DNA from: Stomoxys calcitrans
Lineage: Eukaryota > Arthropoda > Insecta > Diptera > Muscidae
Assembly (NCBI RefSeq): GCF_963082655.1
Contig: NC_081552.1
Location: 194,150,098-194,214,097, forward strand
Length of the DNA: 64,000 bases
Direction of reading: 5' to 3'
In this document: positions 54,351 to 64,000 of the stretch, one piece after another
Layout of the letters: each line of letters starts with the position of its first letter
How positions within the stretch are numbered: position 1 is the stretch's first letter
Notes under the pieces: model-generated
Seen by the model: the letters and a program-made list of their open reading frames with translations, nothing else
Database searches by the model: none
Told to the model about the DNA's origin: nothing
Position numbers and translations under genes: made by a program

Positions 54351-55651
54351 TAACATGTTTCAAAATGATTTTTCCACTACCCCTAAACTCTGCCCCCCTT
54401 TTGGAAGGCAAAGCTATTGCAATTTTCATTAGCCAATTTTTCACTAAATCGCTAGTATTTATAAACTTTTGAAGTATATAAATAACACTGTTGTTGTTGT
54501 TTCTATTGTCGTTGCGCCGTCGATTGCTTAAATGAAATTTCAACACGTTCAATCAATCTTTATGAAATTTCGCCGGCTTAAAGCAAGCTTTAGAGTCATT
54601 TTGAGTAATAAAAAAAAAGAAATAAAAGAAAAACAAAACAACCGCAACAATCTTATTCACATTTGTTCATAGTTCATTCAATTTGTTGCTGAATGGTTTT
54701 CTTTTCTCATAAAAAAGCAAAAAAAAAATATTTTTTTTTACAATTGAAATCAATTCCAAAGTCTTTTGCAAAGTGTCCATTCAGCTGTTTTGAATGTTGT
54801 TGCTGTAGAGCTGAAGATAGTTTTCAAATTCAATATTCCGGCTTTTTGTGATGTGCGTTTTTTAAGTTTGAATGAATGAATGTGGTTTTATTTTTGTGAA
54901 GAAATTCATTTGTATGCGTGAAAGTAACTGCGGGTGGTTTGTCCGGCAACTGAAAATGGTTACTTTTGGCCGTTATTAAATTCAAACACGTTTTTTCAAT
55001 AAAAACAAAACAAAAACAATCGTTATTATAATCGGCCATAGTGGTAAACGTGTGACTTCCTCTTGAACTTTGTAAGCTATAAAAGAAAAACTATAAAAAA
55101 AAGAAAAAATGACTACCTTCAAGGTATGATAGGGATAGGGAAGTGTTTTTGGAATTGTATGTCTTATTTGGCATAATTAACATTGTCATACAAATATGGT
55201 TGTCAAATTGTCTGATTGGAAATTCCATAGTTTGTTATTCCAATTTGTGTACATAAACTGGGTATTTAAAGGTTGTTAGTTGAATGGTATGTAATTGAGC
55301 CCCTAGTTTTCACCTTTTATTACTCATTGCCTATTTATGGGGTACTGGGGTTCATGGAAGGGCAAAATAAAAGTTCTCATACCCTCCTACCCGCAGCACC
55401 CTGTTACGAGCATAGCAGAGCTATGCCAACACTTTGACAGAAAAGATCTAAAAATAAAATCAAGAAAAATAATTTTAAAAAAAAATCAGTAGAAACGACA
55501 ACAATGGCCCTAAAAGGACCACAAACATTGCATTTTGTAAAAAATTATTTAACAAAGTAAAAACTGCATAAGGGACAAATCTACAAAAAAACAGCTAAAA
55601 AGTCAAAAGTGGAAAAGCTGGGAGGGATGCGGGGTACCCACTTATAGTGAA
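54351..55651. other. AT-rich DNA without a recognised gene
   Basis: A and T runs and no repeat family seen elsewhere. Minus frames at 54316-54552 and 54830-55039 have no domain. Confidence 0.4.
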
Positions 55652-56595
55652 GGAAGCTCTCGATGCCCAAAATCTAAATCAAAATGAAAAATATCCAAAA
55701 AGTCGCCAGTATTTGGGATAATTGGCATTTAAAGTTAAAATTAAAATTAACAGAATGGCCCACTGTGCAAAAACTAAGAGGGGTGCGGAAGCTCTCGATG
55801 CCCAAAATCCAAATCAAAAAGCAGAATATCCAAAAAAGTCACAGTATACGAGATAGTTGGCATTTAAAGTTAGAATTAAAAATAACAGAATGGCCCACTG
55901 TGCAAAAACTAAGAGGGGTGCGGAAGCTCTCGATGCCCAAAATCCAAATCAAAAAGCGGAATATCCAAAAAGTAACAGTATTTGAGATAATTGGCATTTA
56001 AAGTTAAAATTAAAATTAACAGAATGGCCCACTGTGCAAAAACTAAGAGGGGTGCGGAAGCTCTCGATGCCCAAAATCCAAATCAAAAAGCGGAATATCC
56101 AAAAAGTAACAGTATTTGAGATAATTGGCATTTAAAGTTAAAATTAAAATTAACAGAATGGCCCACTGTGCAAAAACTAAGAGGGGTGCGGAAGCTCTCG
56201 ATGCCCAAAATCCAAATCAAAAAGCGGAATATCCAAAAAGTAACAGTATTTGAGATAATTGGCATTTAAAGTTAAAATTAAAATTAACAGAATGGCCCAC
56301 TGTGCAAAAACTAAGAGGGGTGCGGGGTACCCACTTATAGCGAAGCTCTTGATGCCTAGAATCTAAATCAAAATGCAAATAATCCAAAAAGGCCACAGTA
56401 TTTGAGATAATTGGCATTTAATTTTAATGTTAGAATTAACAAAATGGCCCACTGTGCAAAAACTAAGAGGGGTGCGGGGTACCCACTTATAGCGAAGCTC
56501 TTGATGCCTAGAATCTAAATCAAAATGCAAAAAATCCAAAAAGGCCACAGTATTTGAGCTAATTGGCACTTTAAGTTAAAGTTAGAATTAGCAGT
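55652..56595 (+). repeat. Minisatellite with 134-bp and 146-bp monomers, seven units
   Basis: Units begin GAAGCTCTCGATGCCCAAAA and contain GTAACAGTATTTGAGATAAT, then AATGGCCCACTGTGCAAAAA and CTAAGAGGGGTGCGG. Three central units are virtually identical with a period of 134 bp. The first junction and the last two units carry an extra GGTACCCACTTATAGCGAAG and step about 146 bp. The array stops where a mariner fragment starts. Confidence 0.95.
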
Positions 56596-57199
56596 TTGGT
56601 GCGGTTTATGGTCTGGTGGCATCATTGGACCGTACTTCCTCAAAGATGAAGCGAATCGTAACTTAACTGTGAATGGTGACCGCTATGAGCCTTGAGATGA
56701 TATCCAACTTTTTTTTTGCCCAAAATGTAAGAGCTTGACTTGCATGATATGTGATTTCAACAAGACGGTACCACATGCCACACAGTACGCCTAACAATGG
56801 ACTTATAGAGAGGCAAGTTCGGTGAACATTTTATTTCACGTTTGGGTGACCGGTCCCGAATTGGCCGCCTAGATTGTAAGATTTAACACCTTAAGAATAT
56901 TTTTTGTGGGGCTTTGTTAAAGCTCGTGTCTTTACAGACAAGCCCGCTTCAATTGATGCATTGAAAGACAATATTGAAGCATTTCATTGTGAGATATCGG
57001 CCGAAATGTTGAAAAGAGTACGCCAAAATTGAACTAAGCGAATGGACCATTTGAGGCGCAGTCACGGTCAACATTTGCATGAAATAATCTTCAAACATTA
57101 AATTGTATATCGATTCAAATAAAAATTTCATAAATTTTTCTGAATTTTACGTCATTTTTTTTGAAAAACTTTCCTATAGATCTAAAAAATCACCCTTTT
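56595..57199 (+). pseudogene. Mariner-type transposon fragment, 3' half
   Basis: Same family as 17100-18128. It starts at GGTGCGGTTTATGGTCTGGT and contains TTTCAACAAGACGGTACCAC (FQQDGTTCHT), CGCCTAGATTGTAAGATTTA and TTTTTTGTGGGGCTTTGTTA. It ends with CTAAAAAATCACCC. It does not have the 146-bp duplication. Frameshifted and missing the N-terminal half. Confidence 0.85.
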
Positions 57200-58100
57200 T
57201 ATTAAATATTTGGGCCATAAGAAGTCATATCGGGATATCGGTAATTAGCGGAGACTATATAACTACACCGATTCTGATAAAACTTGACACTGATGTTGTA
57301 AGTCATAAGATAGGTTTCTGGGCCAAATTTCGGCCAAATCAGGGGAATTTGTAGGCTCTTAAGGGCAGAAGATGTCAAATGCGGGGATCGGTTTATATGG
57401 GGGCTACATTTGTCTAAAGACTGATTCGGATCACACTTGGCATGAATGTCAGAAGTGATAACTCAAGTCTTTGTTCAAAATTTTAGCAAAATCGGATAAA
57501 AATTAAGATTTCTAAGGGCTCAAGAAGTCAAATACGGGGATCGGTTTAATAGGGGGGCTATATCTGCGTATAGTCCGATTTGAATCATACTTGGCACTGA
57601 TGTTTGATGTCATAAGATAGGTTTGTTCCAAGCCGAATCGGATGAAAATTGTGGCTTCTAAATGCTCAAGAAGTCAAATCCGGCGATCGGTTTATATAGA
57701 GGCTATGACTGTTTATAGACCGACTTTGATCATACTTGGTATGAATATTGGCCGATTCTGACAAAACTTGGCACTGATGTTGTAAGTCATAAGGTAGGTT
57801 TCTGGCCCAAATTTCAGCCAAATCCGGGGATCGGTTTATATGGAGGCTTTGTCTGCTTATAGACCGATTCGGCTCATGCTAGGCATGGACGTTGGATGTC
57901 AGAACTCAAGTCTTTGCTCCAAATTTCAGCTAAATCGGATAAAAATCGAGGCTTCAAAGGGCTCAAGAAGTCAAATCCGGGTATCGGTTTATATAGGGAC
58001 TATATCTGTTAAAAGACCAATTCGGATCATAATTGGCTTGAATATTGGGAGTCATAACACAAGACTTTGTTCCAAATTTCAGCTAAATCGGATGCTGGTT
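57200..58100 (-). repeat. Helentron/DINE-like island 14, diverged monomers
   Basis: Five to six monomers carry GGGGATCGGTTTATATGGGG, GGCTCAAGAAGTCAAATCCG and TTGGCACTGATGTTGTAAGT, a distinct subfamily. No element ends are present. Confidence 0.75.
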
Positions 58101-58104
58101 CGAA

Positions 58105-58800
58105 AGGTGCTCGGCAAATTTGCACTTGCACCTTGCCATTTGCACTCTACTTTTGGGGCAATATGGGTGTCAAATGGAAGGGATTTCCATTTGACACCCA
58201 TATTACCCAAAAAGGTGAAAGTGTCTTGTTGGGTGGTGTTTTCGAGGGTGGAGACGCCCTTGACACTTAAGGTGACATTTTTATGCCAAGTTCGTACTCT
58301 ACTCTTAAATACCTTTCATTTGATACCCATATTGCCCAAAGCGGTAAAAGTGTCCTGTTGGGTGGTATTTTTGAGGGTGGGGAACCTCCCCTGACACTTA
58401 AGGTGATGTTTCTATGCCAAGCACGTACTCTACTCTTAAATACCTCTTATTTGGTACCCATATTACCCAAAGCGCCACAAGTGTCCTGTTGGGTGGTGTT
58501 TTCGAGGGTGGGGACGCCCTTGACACTTAAGGTGACATTTTTATGCCAAGTTCGTACTCTACTCTTAAATACCTTTCATTTGATACCCATATTGTCCCAG
58601 TCGGTAAACATGTCCTTTCGGGTGGGTTTTGAGATGGGGCGTCCCCCTAGGTTAATTGACCCCAAAAATTGCATACCAATTTCGTGTTTTGGTGTACCAT
58701 GAGGTAACATACAAAATTTCGCTTAAATTGGTGCACCCATCTCCGAAATCTGGCGTTTTTTGCAAATGGTGGTGATGGGTAGGGTCCGCAGAAAAGTAGG
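58105..58800 (+). repeat. Family C-related repeat, divergent subfamily
   Basis: Monomers carry GTGTCCTGTTGGGTGGTGTT, GACACTTAAGGTGACATTTT and CTCTTAAATACCTTTCATTT, with the 3' block ACAAAATTTCGCTTAAATTG and CACCCATCTCCGAAATCTGG as in 22500-22540. A 20-bp hairpin lies at 58160-58204. Confidence 0.75.
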
Positions 58801-58947
58801 ACAAACATTTCCTTGGAATGACGAAGTGGAGAAAAGCTTCTGGAAACCAGAACTAGAAAAAGGAACTCTTGGAGATTTTATGTAAGGACTCATCATAATA
58901 TGGATGGAAGATCCATTGTTGTATGCACAACGTTGGGCTTAGTCAAA

Positions 58948-60026
58948 TAAAAATACTTTTTATACCCTCCACCATAGGATGGGGTATACTAATTTGGTCA
59001 TTCTGTGTATAACTCCTCGAAATATTCGTCAAAGACCCCATACAGCATATATATTCTTCTTCGTCATGACATTTGAAGTCGATTTAGACATGACCGTCCG
59101 TTTTTCCGTCCGTCCGTCTGTCTGCCGAAAGCACGCTAACTTTCGAAGGAGTAAAGCTAGCCGCTTAAAATTTTGCGCAAATAATTCTTATTTGTGTAGG
59201 TCGGTTGGAATTGTAAATGCGCAATAAATTGGTCCATGTTTTGGTATAGCTGCCATATAAACCGATCTCAGATCTTGACTTCTTGATCCACTAGAGGGCA
59301 CAATTTTAAGCCGTTTTGGCTGAAATTTTGCATGAGGTGTTTTATTATGACTTCCAACAACTGTGCTGGGTATGGTTGAAATCGGTTCATAACCTGATAT
59401 TGCTGCCATATAAACCGATCTCGGATCTTGACTTCTTGAGCCACTAGAGGGCACAGTATTAAGCCGATTTGGCTGAAATTTTGCATGAAGTGTTTTATTA
59501 TGACTTCCAATAACTGTGGCAAATATGTTTCAAATCGGTCCATATCCTGATTTAGCTGCCATATAAATCGATCTCGGGTCTTGACTTCTTGAACCTCAAG
59601 AGGGCGTAATTATTATCCGATTTGGCTGAAATGTAGTACAACGGCTTTTCCATGACCTTCAACATACGTGTCAAATATGGTCCGAATCGGTCCATAGCCT
59701 GATATAGCTCCCATATAAACCGATCTCTCTATATTACTTCTTGAGACCCTAAAGGGCAAAATTCTTACTCGAATTGGCTGAAATTTTACACAATGACTTC
59801 TACTGTGGTCTTCAACATTCAGTTCAGACTGTCAAGTTATACATAGTTCCAATATTATAGCAATATTTTTCTTTTGTCCTTTGTTTTCCTAAAAGAGATA
59901 TCGGTAAAGAACTCGACAAATGCGATCTATGGTGGAGGGTATATAAGATTTGCATGTATATCGGGAAAAGAACTCGACAAATGCGATCTATGGTGGAGGG
60001 TATATAAGATTCGGCACGGCCGAACC
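58948..60026 (+). repeat. Helentron/DINE-like element, complete copy (family B) with duplicated hairpin-side block
   Basis: Left end TATACCCTCCACCATAGGAT at 58961, core CAGCATATATATTCTTCTTC and CCGTCCGTCCGTCTGTCTGC, then four to five monomers. The right subterminal block occurs twice (AAGAACTCGACAAATGCGAT, then GGTGGAGGGTATATAAGATT), about 57 bp apart. It ends in hairpin TTCGGCACGGCCGAA at 60010-60024. Confidence 0.85.
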
Positions 60027-60920
60027 CGGATATCGAAAATTTTATCCGATTTGGGTGAAATTTTGCGTGTGGTGTTCTTTTGTTATTTCCAACAACTGTG
60101 CCACGATATAGCTCTCATATAAACCGATCCCCTGATTTGATTTTTTGAGCCCATGATAGCCGCAATTTTAGTCAGATTTGGGTGAAATCTTGCATGTGGT
60201 GTTTTTTTTATTTTTTCCAACAACTGTGTCACGTACGGCCCAAATCGGTATATAACCTGATATAGCTCTCATATAAACCGATCTCACGATTTGACTTTGT
60301 GAGCCCCCGGAAGCCGCAATTTTTGCCCGATTTGGCTGAAATTTTGCATGTAGTGTTCTTTTATAACTTTCAACAACTGTGTCAAGTACGGTCAGAATCG
60401 GTCAAGAATTTGATATAGCTCCCATATAAACCCATTTTCCGATTTGACTTCTTGAGCCCCTGGAAGCCGCAATTTTTGTCCGCTTTGGCTGAAATTTTGC
60501 GCGTGGTGATCTTTTATTATTTCCAACAACTGTGCCAATTGTGGTCCAAATCGGTATATAACCTGATATAGTTCCCATATAAACCGACTCTCCCGATTTT
60601 ACTTCTTGAGCCCCTGGAAGCCGCAATTTTGGTCCGATTTGGCTGAAATTTTGCACTTGGTGTTCTTTTATAGAATCTGATATAGCTCCCATATAAACCC
60701 ATTTTCCGATTTGACTTCTTGCGCCCCTGGAAGCCGCAATTTTTGTCCGATTTGGCTGAAATTTTGCACGTCGTCTTCTGTTATGGCTTTCAACAACTGT
60801 GCCAAGTACGGTCCAACTCAGTCTATAGTCAGATACAGCTCCCATATTTAAACAGAATCCATGGTGGTGGTTTCCCTAAATTCGGCTCGGCCGAACTTAG
60901 CACGTTTTTACTTGTTTCCT
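60026..60920 (+). repeat. Helentron/DINE-like island 16 (family B)
   Basis: Five to six monomers of about 153 bp carry CCGATTTGACTTCTTGAGCC, AGCCGCAATTTTTGTCCG and GGCTGAAATTTTGCA. The right hairpin is TTCGGCTCGGCCGAA at 60881-60895 with CACGTTTTTACTTGTTT. The left end is absent because it joins directly to the previous element's hairpin. Confidence 0.82.
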
Positions 60921-61321
60921 TGCTTACTTTTATCATTTTAAATTCAGACATTTTCTTTTTCAATGATTCATCAAATTCTTATGTGTATGTATAATAATGA
61001 TTATGCTTTTAAAATTTATTCACAGTTGGCGATTTTCATTATAAATTTTGTTGACATATTCTTCATAAATTATGATTACCTTAGTGCTGTTGTCATAATT
61101 CACACATACATTTCCCACATTCTACTTTATATGGCCGGAAATTTGCTCAAAAGAATCTTTTTAGGCTTTTTTTTAACATTTTGCTCGCTCCACTAACGCG
61201 CATAAACATGAGGAATTTTTCAAGCATTTGTTCACAATTGTTGTGCTCAAATGTTTAACATAATTTCGACTTCCGTTTAGTTGAGTTTTTCGCTTGACAA
61301 TTTTTTGCTTTTTCTTTTCAG

Positions 61322-61555
61322 AATGCGACAGTAGCAGACTTTTGTTAGCCATCATGTTAGACTAGACAATGAAAGTAGACAAATCTTGCAAGCAATCGGC
61401 CACTTTTGTCACAAAATGCGACCTGAAATCTAATGAGTTGCTTTTGTTAAGAGAAGATACATCTCATATGCCCATGTTCTGGAGAATATCATTAACAACA
61501 TTGGTGGCAGAATCCACATCACATAAAGCAGAAGATTATGATGAAGATGATTATG
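61322..61555 (+). CDS. Candidate exon with start codon, unrecognised
   Basis: It is preceded by a strong acceptor (TTTTTTGCTTTTTCTTTTCAG ending at 61321) and followed by a good donor (TTATG|GTGAGA). An ATG at 61369 opens a frame whose 62 full codons start MKVDKSCKQSATFVTK and end in an acidic HKAEDYDEDDY. If unspliced it runs five more codons to a TAA. The first 47 bases hold stops in all frames and a tiny upstream ATG, so they would be 5' UTR. I recognise no family. A polypyrimidine tract this good can occur by chance in AT-rich fly DNA. Confidence 0.35.
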
Positions 61556-61646
61556 GTGAGAATGAGATGTAATTGTAACTGGAAATGATTGTTCTTCATT
61601 CGTGCGTCTTAGCTCGATGCATGCCTTATTGTATTATCATGTTGTT

Positions 61647-61647
61647 A

Positions 61648-61679
<32 letters not shown>
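61647..61679. repeat. (TCTG)n microsatellite
   Basis: About eight units of GTCT in an otherwise unique region. Confidence 0.95.
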
Positions 61680-61682
<3 letters not shown>

Positions 61683-62196
61683 CATCTTCCAGTCCATGGT
61701 CCAAAAGAAATACATCATTTCAAAGAAAAAACATTTGTTATACTTTCTCAGCGCTTATCCCAGTGAACTAGGAATGAAGTTAACAAAGCAATAACACATA
61801 CAGCACTAAGTACGCAAGAGAAAGATGCCAAGTTGAGCAAAAGTATACCAGGCAAAAATAGGTTAGAAATCATAAATTAAATGGATTTTTAACGCATTCA
61901 TAAAAGTCAACTCCAAAGTATGTGAGTCAGCGCCTGAGAACTGTAACAACAGAATAAAAGAATTCGCTAAAGTGGTATTTAAAAAAAAAAACTGAAATAA
62001 ATCTTTGCAATAGTAACACGGATGCACATATATCTAACACTAGTCGCATTATGATGAGGATGATGATGGTGACCATAAAAATCTCATACGAAGGATTAAT
62101 GGTTATATTTAAGGCATGCGGGTTCCACATAGTGACAATGGTTACAAAAAGCCGGATTCTAGTAGAAAATTCACAAGTTACCTAAATTTAATATCG

Positions 62197-62374
62197 GAGA
62201 GCTTGTGACTCTGTAATTGCATTCTTTCTTCTGTCAGTTATCAGCTGTTACTTTTAGCTTGCTTTAGAAAAAAAGTGTAAAAAAAGTATATTTGATTAAA
62301 GTTCATTCTAAGTTTTATTAAAAATGGATTTACTTTCTTTTAAAAAATCCGCAATTACTTTTTGGGCAACCCAA
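62197..62374 (-). mobile_element. Mariner-type MITE, copy 3, one end truncated, between 36-bp direct repeats
   Basis: The intact end ACTTTTTGGGCAACCCAA finishes at 62374; the other end breaks inside GAGCTTGTGACTCTGTAATT. The host sequence TAGTAGAAAATTCACAAGTT plus CCTAAATTT(A/G)ATATC is present on both sides (62160-62195 and 62375-62410), much longer than the 2-bp TA duplication of this element type. Confidence 0.85.
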
Positions 62375-62575
62375 TAGTAGAAAATTCACAAGTTACCTAA
62401 ATTTGATATCTGCGAGTATATAGAAACCTTCTCGAAATATCACATCTTACAGCCAGGAATATCACTTCACAAATAGTCGAATTAAAGAATATATTCTCCG
62501 AAATATTATTACTCTCATCGATTTTTTTCCCATGTTAACATCTTGAATTAGCATTTAATTTCGACCATACTTTCT

Positions 62576-62933
62576 CCCGGCACGGGATAGCTGGCCCGAA
62601 CATTAAGATCCAATCTGTGTGGTGTTCATTGCTGTCACGAGAAGCTTAGCTGCGAGCTACCTGGCGCGTCCACAACTTACGGATAGTGGAACACTCCATA
62701 CGGAGTAGCTGCAATGGCAGTCGCCGTCAATCAGCGGTATCGAGCGGAGAGTCTCACTGAAAGGTCGGGCGGCAGCGGCTCTTGCACAAATACCGAGTGC
62801 CTATGATGCTCGATATGACAAGGCGAGTTAATGGGGCCTTTAAATAGCCAATGGTCACCCTATTACCGCGGCGAGCGGTCCTTTGGACTGAAACGAGCTT
62901 GACGAGGATCGCCACCTCCTTATGGCTACAACA
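62576..62933 (+). mobile_element. 358-bp retroposed insert with 12-bp target duplication (LINE 3' end or SINE)
   Basis: It is bounded by ACCATACTTTCT at 62564-62575 and 62934-62945. The insert is GC-richer than its surroundings (GCGAGCTACCTGGCGCGTCC, CGGCGAGCGGTCCTTTGGAC) and ends GGCTACAACA, like an ACA-repeat tail. No A or B box is evident. A 5'-truncated LINE 3' UTR is the likeliest reading; I have seen GGCTACAACAACA tails in fly LINEs but cannot assign the family here. Confidence 0.75.
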
Positions 62934-62945
62934 ACCATACTTTCT

Positions 62946-63159
62946 ACCAATATAAAAGAAAGAATCATTCCCTGGAAAAATATTCACTTTCGTAAAGGAG
63001 ACTAGTAAAAGATGCAAAGCCTATATGATTATCAGAAGTCTTCGTGTAGAGGAGCGAGCTGTGTTTATGTTCAGCTAAAGCATCAAAAAGTCTGTAGCGG
63101 CCAACTAACATCTGGTGTGACTGATCGTAAGCCTATCGCCCATAACACTTAAGTCCCAT
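62946..63159. other. Short unclassified stretch
   Basis: No gene or family is seen between the 358-bp insert and the endonuclease fragment. Confidence 0.4.
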
Positions 63160-64000
63160 TTAATTGAGCTGGAGGCATAGTAGGCCCGCCCATGATATTA
63201 AAACCAATCTGGGAGACATATTTGGTCCAACAGTCGGAAAGTTTAGCCTCCACGAGATAACGTCCAGTAATGGTTTGAGGCTGATAGATTTCTTCGCCGC
63301 GGCAGAAAACATGGTAGTTAGCAGCAGCAGATTTCAACATAAAAATATTCACAAAGCCACATGGCTGTCACCCGATCAAAACACGAGAAACCAAATTGAT
63401 CACGTTGTGATAGATGGAAGACATTCATCCAGCGTGTTAGATGTACGATCGATCCGTTGAGCGAATATAGATTCGGATCATTACCTTGGCACCCGTTTGA
63501 ACATGGCGAGGAAAGTACGATCTGATACTGCACGGAAGCTGGACATTGAAAAGCTGCAGACACAACAAATGGCAGCGACATACTCCACTCGACTGACCCA
63601 ACTGCTTTTTGAAAGCACTCCTTGTTCCGATGATATAATGGCGCAGTGGCAAACCATTGCCCACTTTATGAAAAATGCCGCGAAATCCGTACTTGGGTAC
63701 CGGAAGCCTCCTCCAAAAAAACCATGGTACGACCAGGAGATGCCAAGAATGTGGCATATAGAGCAACCCTGCGATCAGTAGCAATGCGCCAGATGAAAGA
63801 GAGTTATCGGGAGAAAAGGAGAGAGGAGAAACGTCTATTCCGCAGAAAGAAAAAGGAAATGGAAAGACGTGAGTGCGAGCGAATTGAGATGTCCAGGAGT
63901 CAGAAGAAAGTCCGGAAATTCTACCAAAGAATTAAACACCAAACCGATGGCTTTGGTGCAGGCACATCCTCATGCAAAGACAAAGAAGGAAATCTGGTAA
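63160..64000 (+). pseudogene. LINE E endonuclease C-terminus and linker, running off the window
   Basis: The frame at 63164 encodes GDIFGPTVGKFSLHEITSSN, then GLRLIDFFAAAENMVVSS and WLSPDQNTRNQIDHVVIDG, the late part of an apurinic-type endonuclease. The terminal catalytic SDH lies in NIDSDHYLG, just after a single in-frame TGA at 63458. The linker continues in the same frame (KLDIEKLQTQQMAATYSTRL) to a frameshift near 63765, then QMKESYREKRREEKRLFRRK and SCKDKEGNLV, open to position 64000. The RT would lie beyond the window. One stop and one frameshift make this among the least decayed LINEs here. Confidence 0.82.

Larger units (their letters stand above)
60921..62159. other. Low-repeat DNA with one candidate exon
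   Basis: AT-rich with no known element. It holds the candidate exon 61322-61555 and a (TCTG)n run at 61647-61679. Confidence 0.45.

Noticed and set aside
57840..58394. 184-codon frame
   Set aside because: It is made of DINE monomers and family C-like monomers read through by chance.
1..64000. LTR retrotransposon or endogenous virus
   Set aside because: No long direct terminal repeats, primer-binding site, protease, integrase or gag-like motif was seen; all RT fragments have non-LTR type motifs.

Overview
The window is eukaryotic, AT-rich and dominated by transposable elements. It looks like a large intron and flank in a higher (probably calyptrate, muscid or blowfly type) fly genome. This rests on three things: dispersed elements whose core (a TATATATATTCTTGATC-type stretch followed by a GTCCGTC run) resembles the Drosophila DINE-1 and mini-me elements as I recall them; fly-type non-LTR retrotransposons; and one fly coding exon. 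There is no operon structure, no bacterial gene and no intact transposon gene. Most long reading frames are by-products of tandem repeats or pieces of decayed retrotransposons.

The only host coding exon I can name is on the minus strand at 34535-34723. Its 63 codons match the N-terminus of the FHOD-type formin (fly Fhos) and end at a clean splice donor. The downstream part of that gene would lie toward coordinate 1, but I find no further Fhos exon there, so this exon is followed by at least 34 kb of repeat-filled intron. Two weaker candidate exons on the plus strand (5194-5303 and 61322-61555) lie in low-repeat DNA.

Layout. 1-4470: LINE pieces and a 932-bp tandem duplication. 4471-5928: low-repeat DNA. 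5929-8990: nested block of SINEs, a fold-back mariner and a minus-strand LINE. 9130-13460, 14905-17095, 18336-19150, 22560-23335, 26150-27783, 28910-30372, 31438-33800, 35288-38455, 43100-44130, 50868-51505 and 57200-60920: islands of Helentron/DINE-like elements filled with monomers of about 153 bp. 10663-10981, 21160-22560, 52080-54312 and 58105-58800: a related element class with monomers of about 130 bp. 17100-18128 and 56595-57199: mariner copies. 19160-20212, 23385-25757, 39355-41103, 44600-46262, 51530-52075 and 63160-64000: LINE remnants of at least four lineages. 49066-50392: a 1-kb CTGA microsatellite. 55652-56595: a 134/146-bp minisatellite.

The elements are heavily nested: SINEs sit in LINEs and in DINE islands, a Mutator-like MITE sits in a SINE, and mariner MITEs sit in LINEs. 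Several insertions keep precise target-site duplications (TSDs), so their relative order can be read. The most unusual items are the two-hairpin, 153-bp-monomer element families, the perfect 190-bp-armed fold-back mariner, and the 585-bp palindromic element with a 9-bp target duplication. Element names are based on motifs and memory of families, not on database searches.
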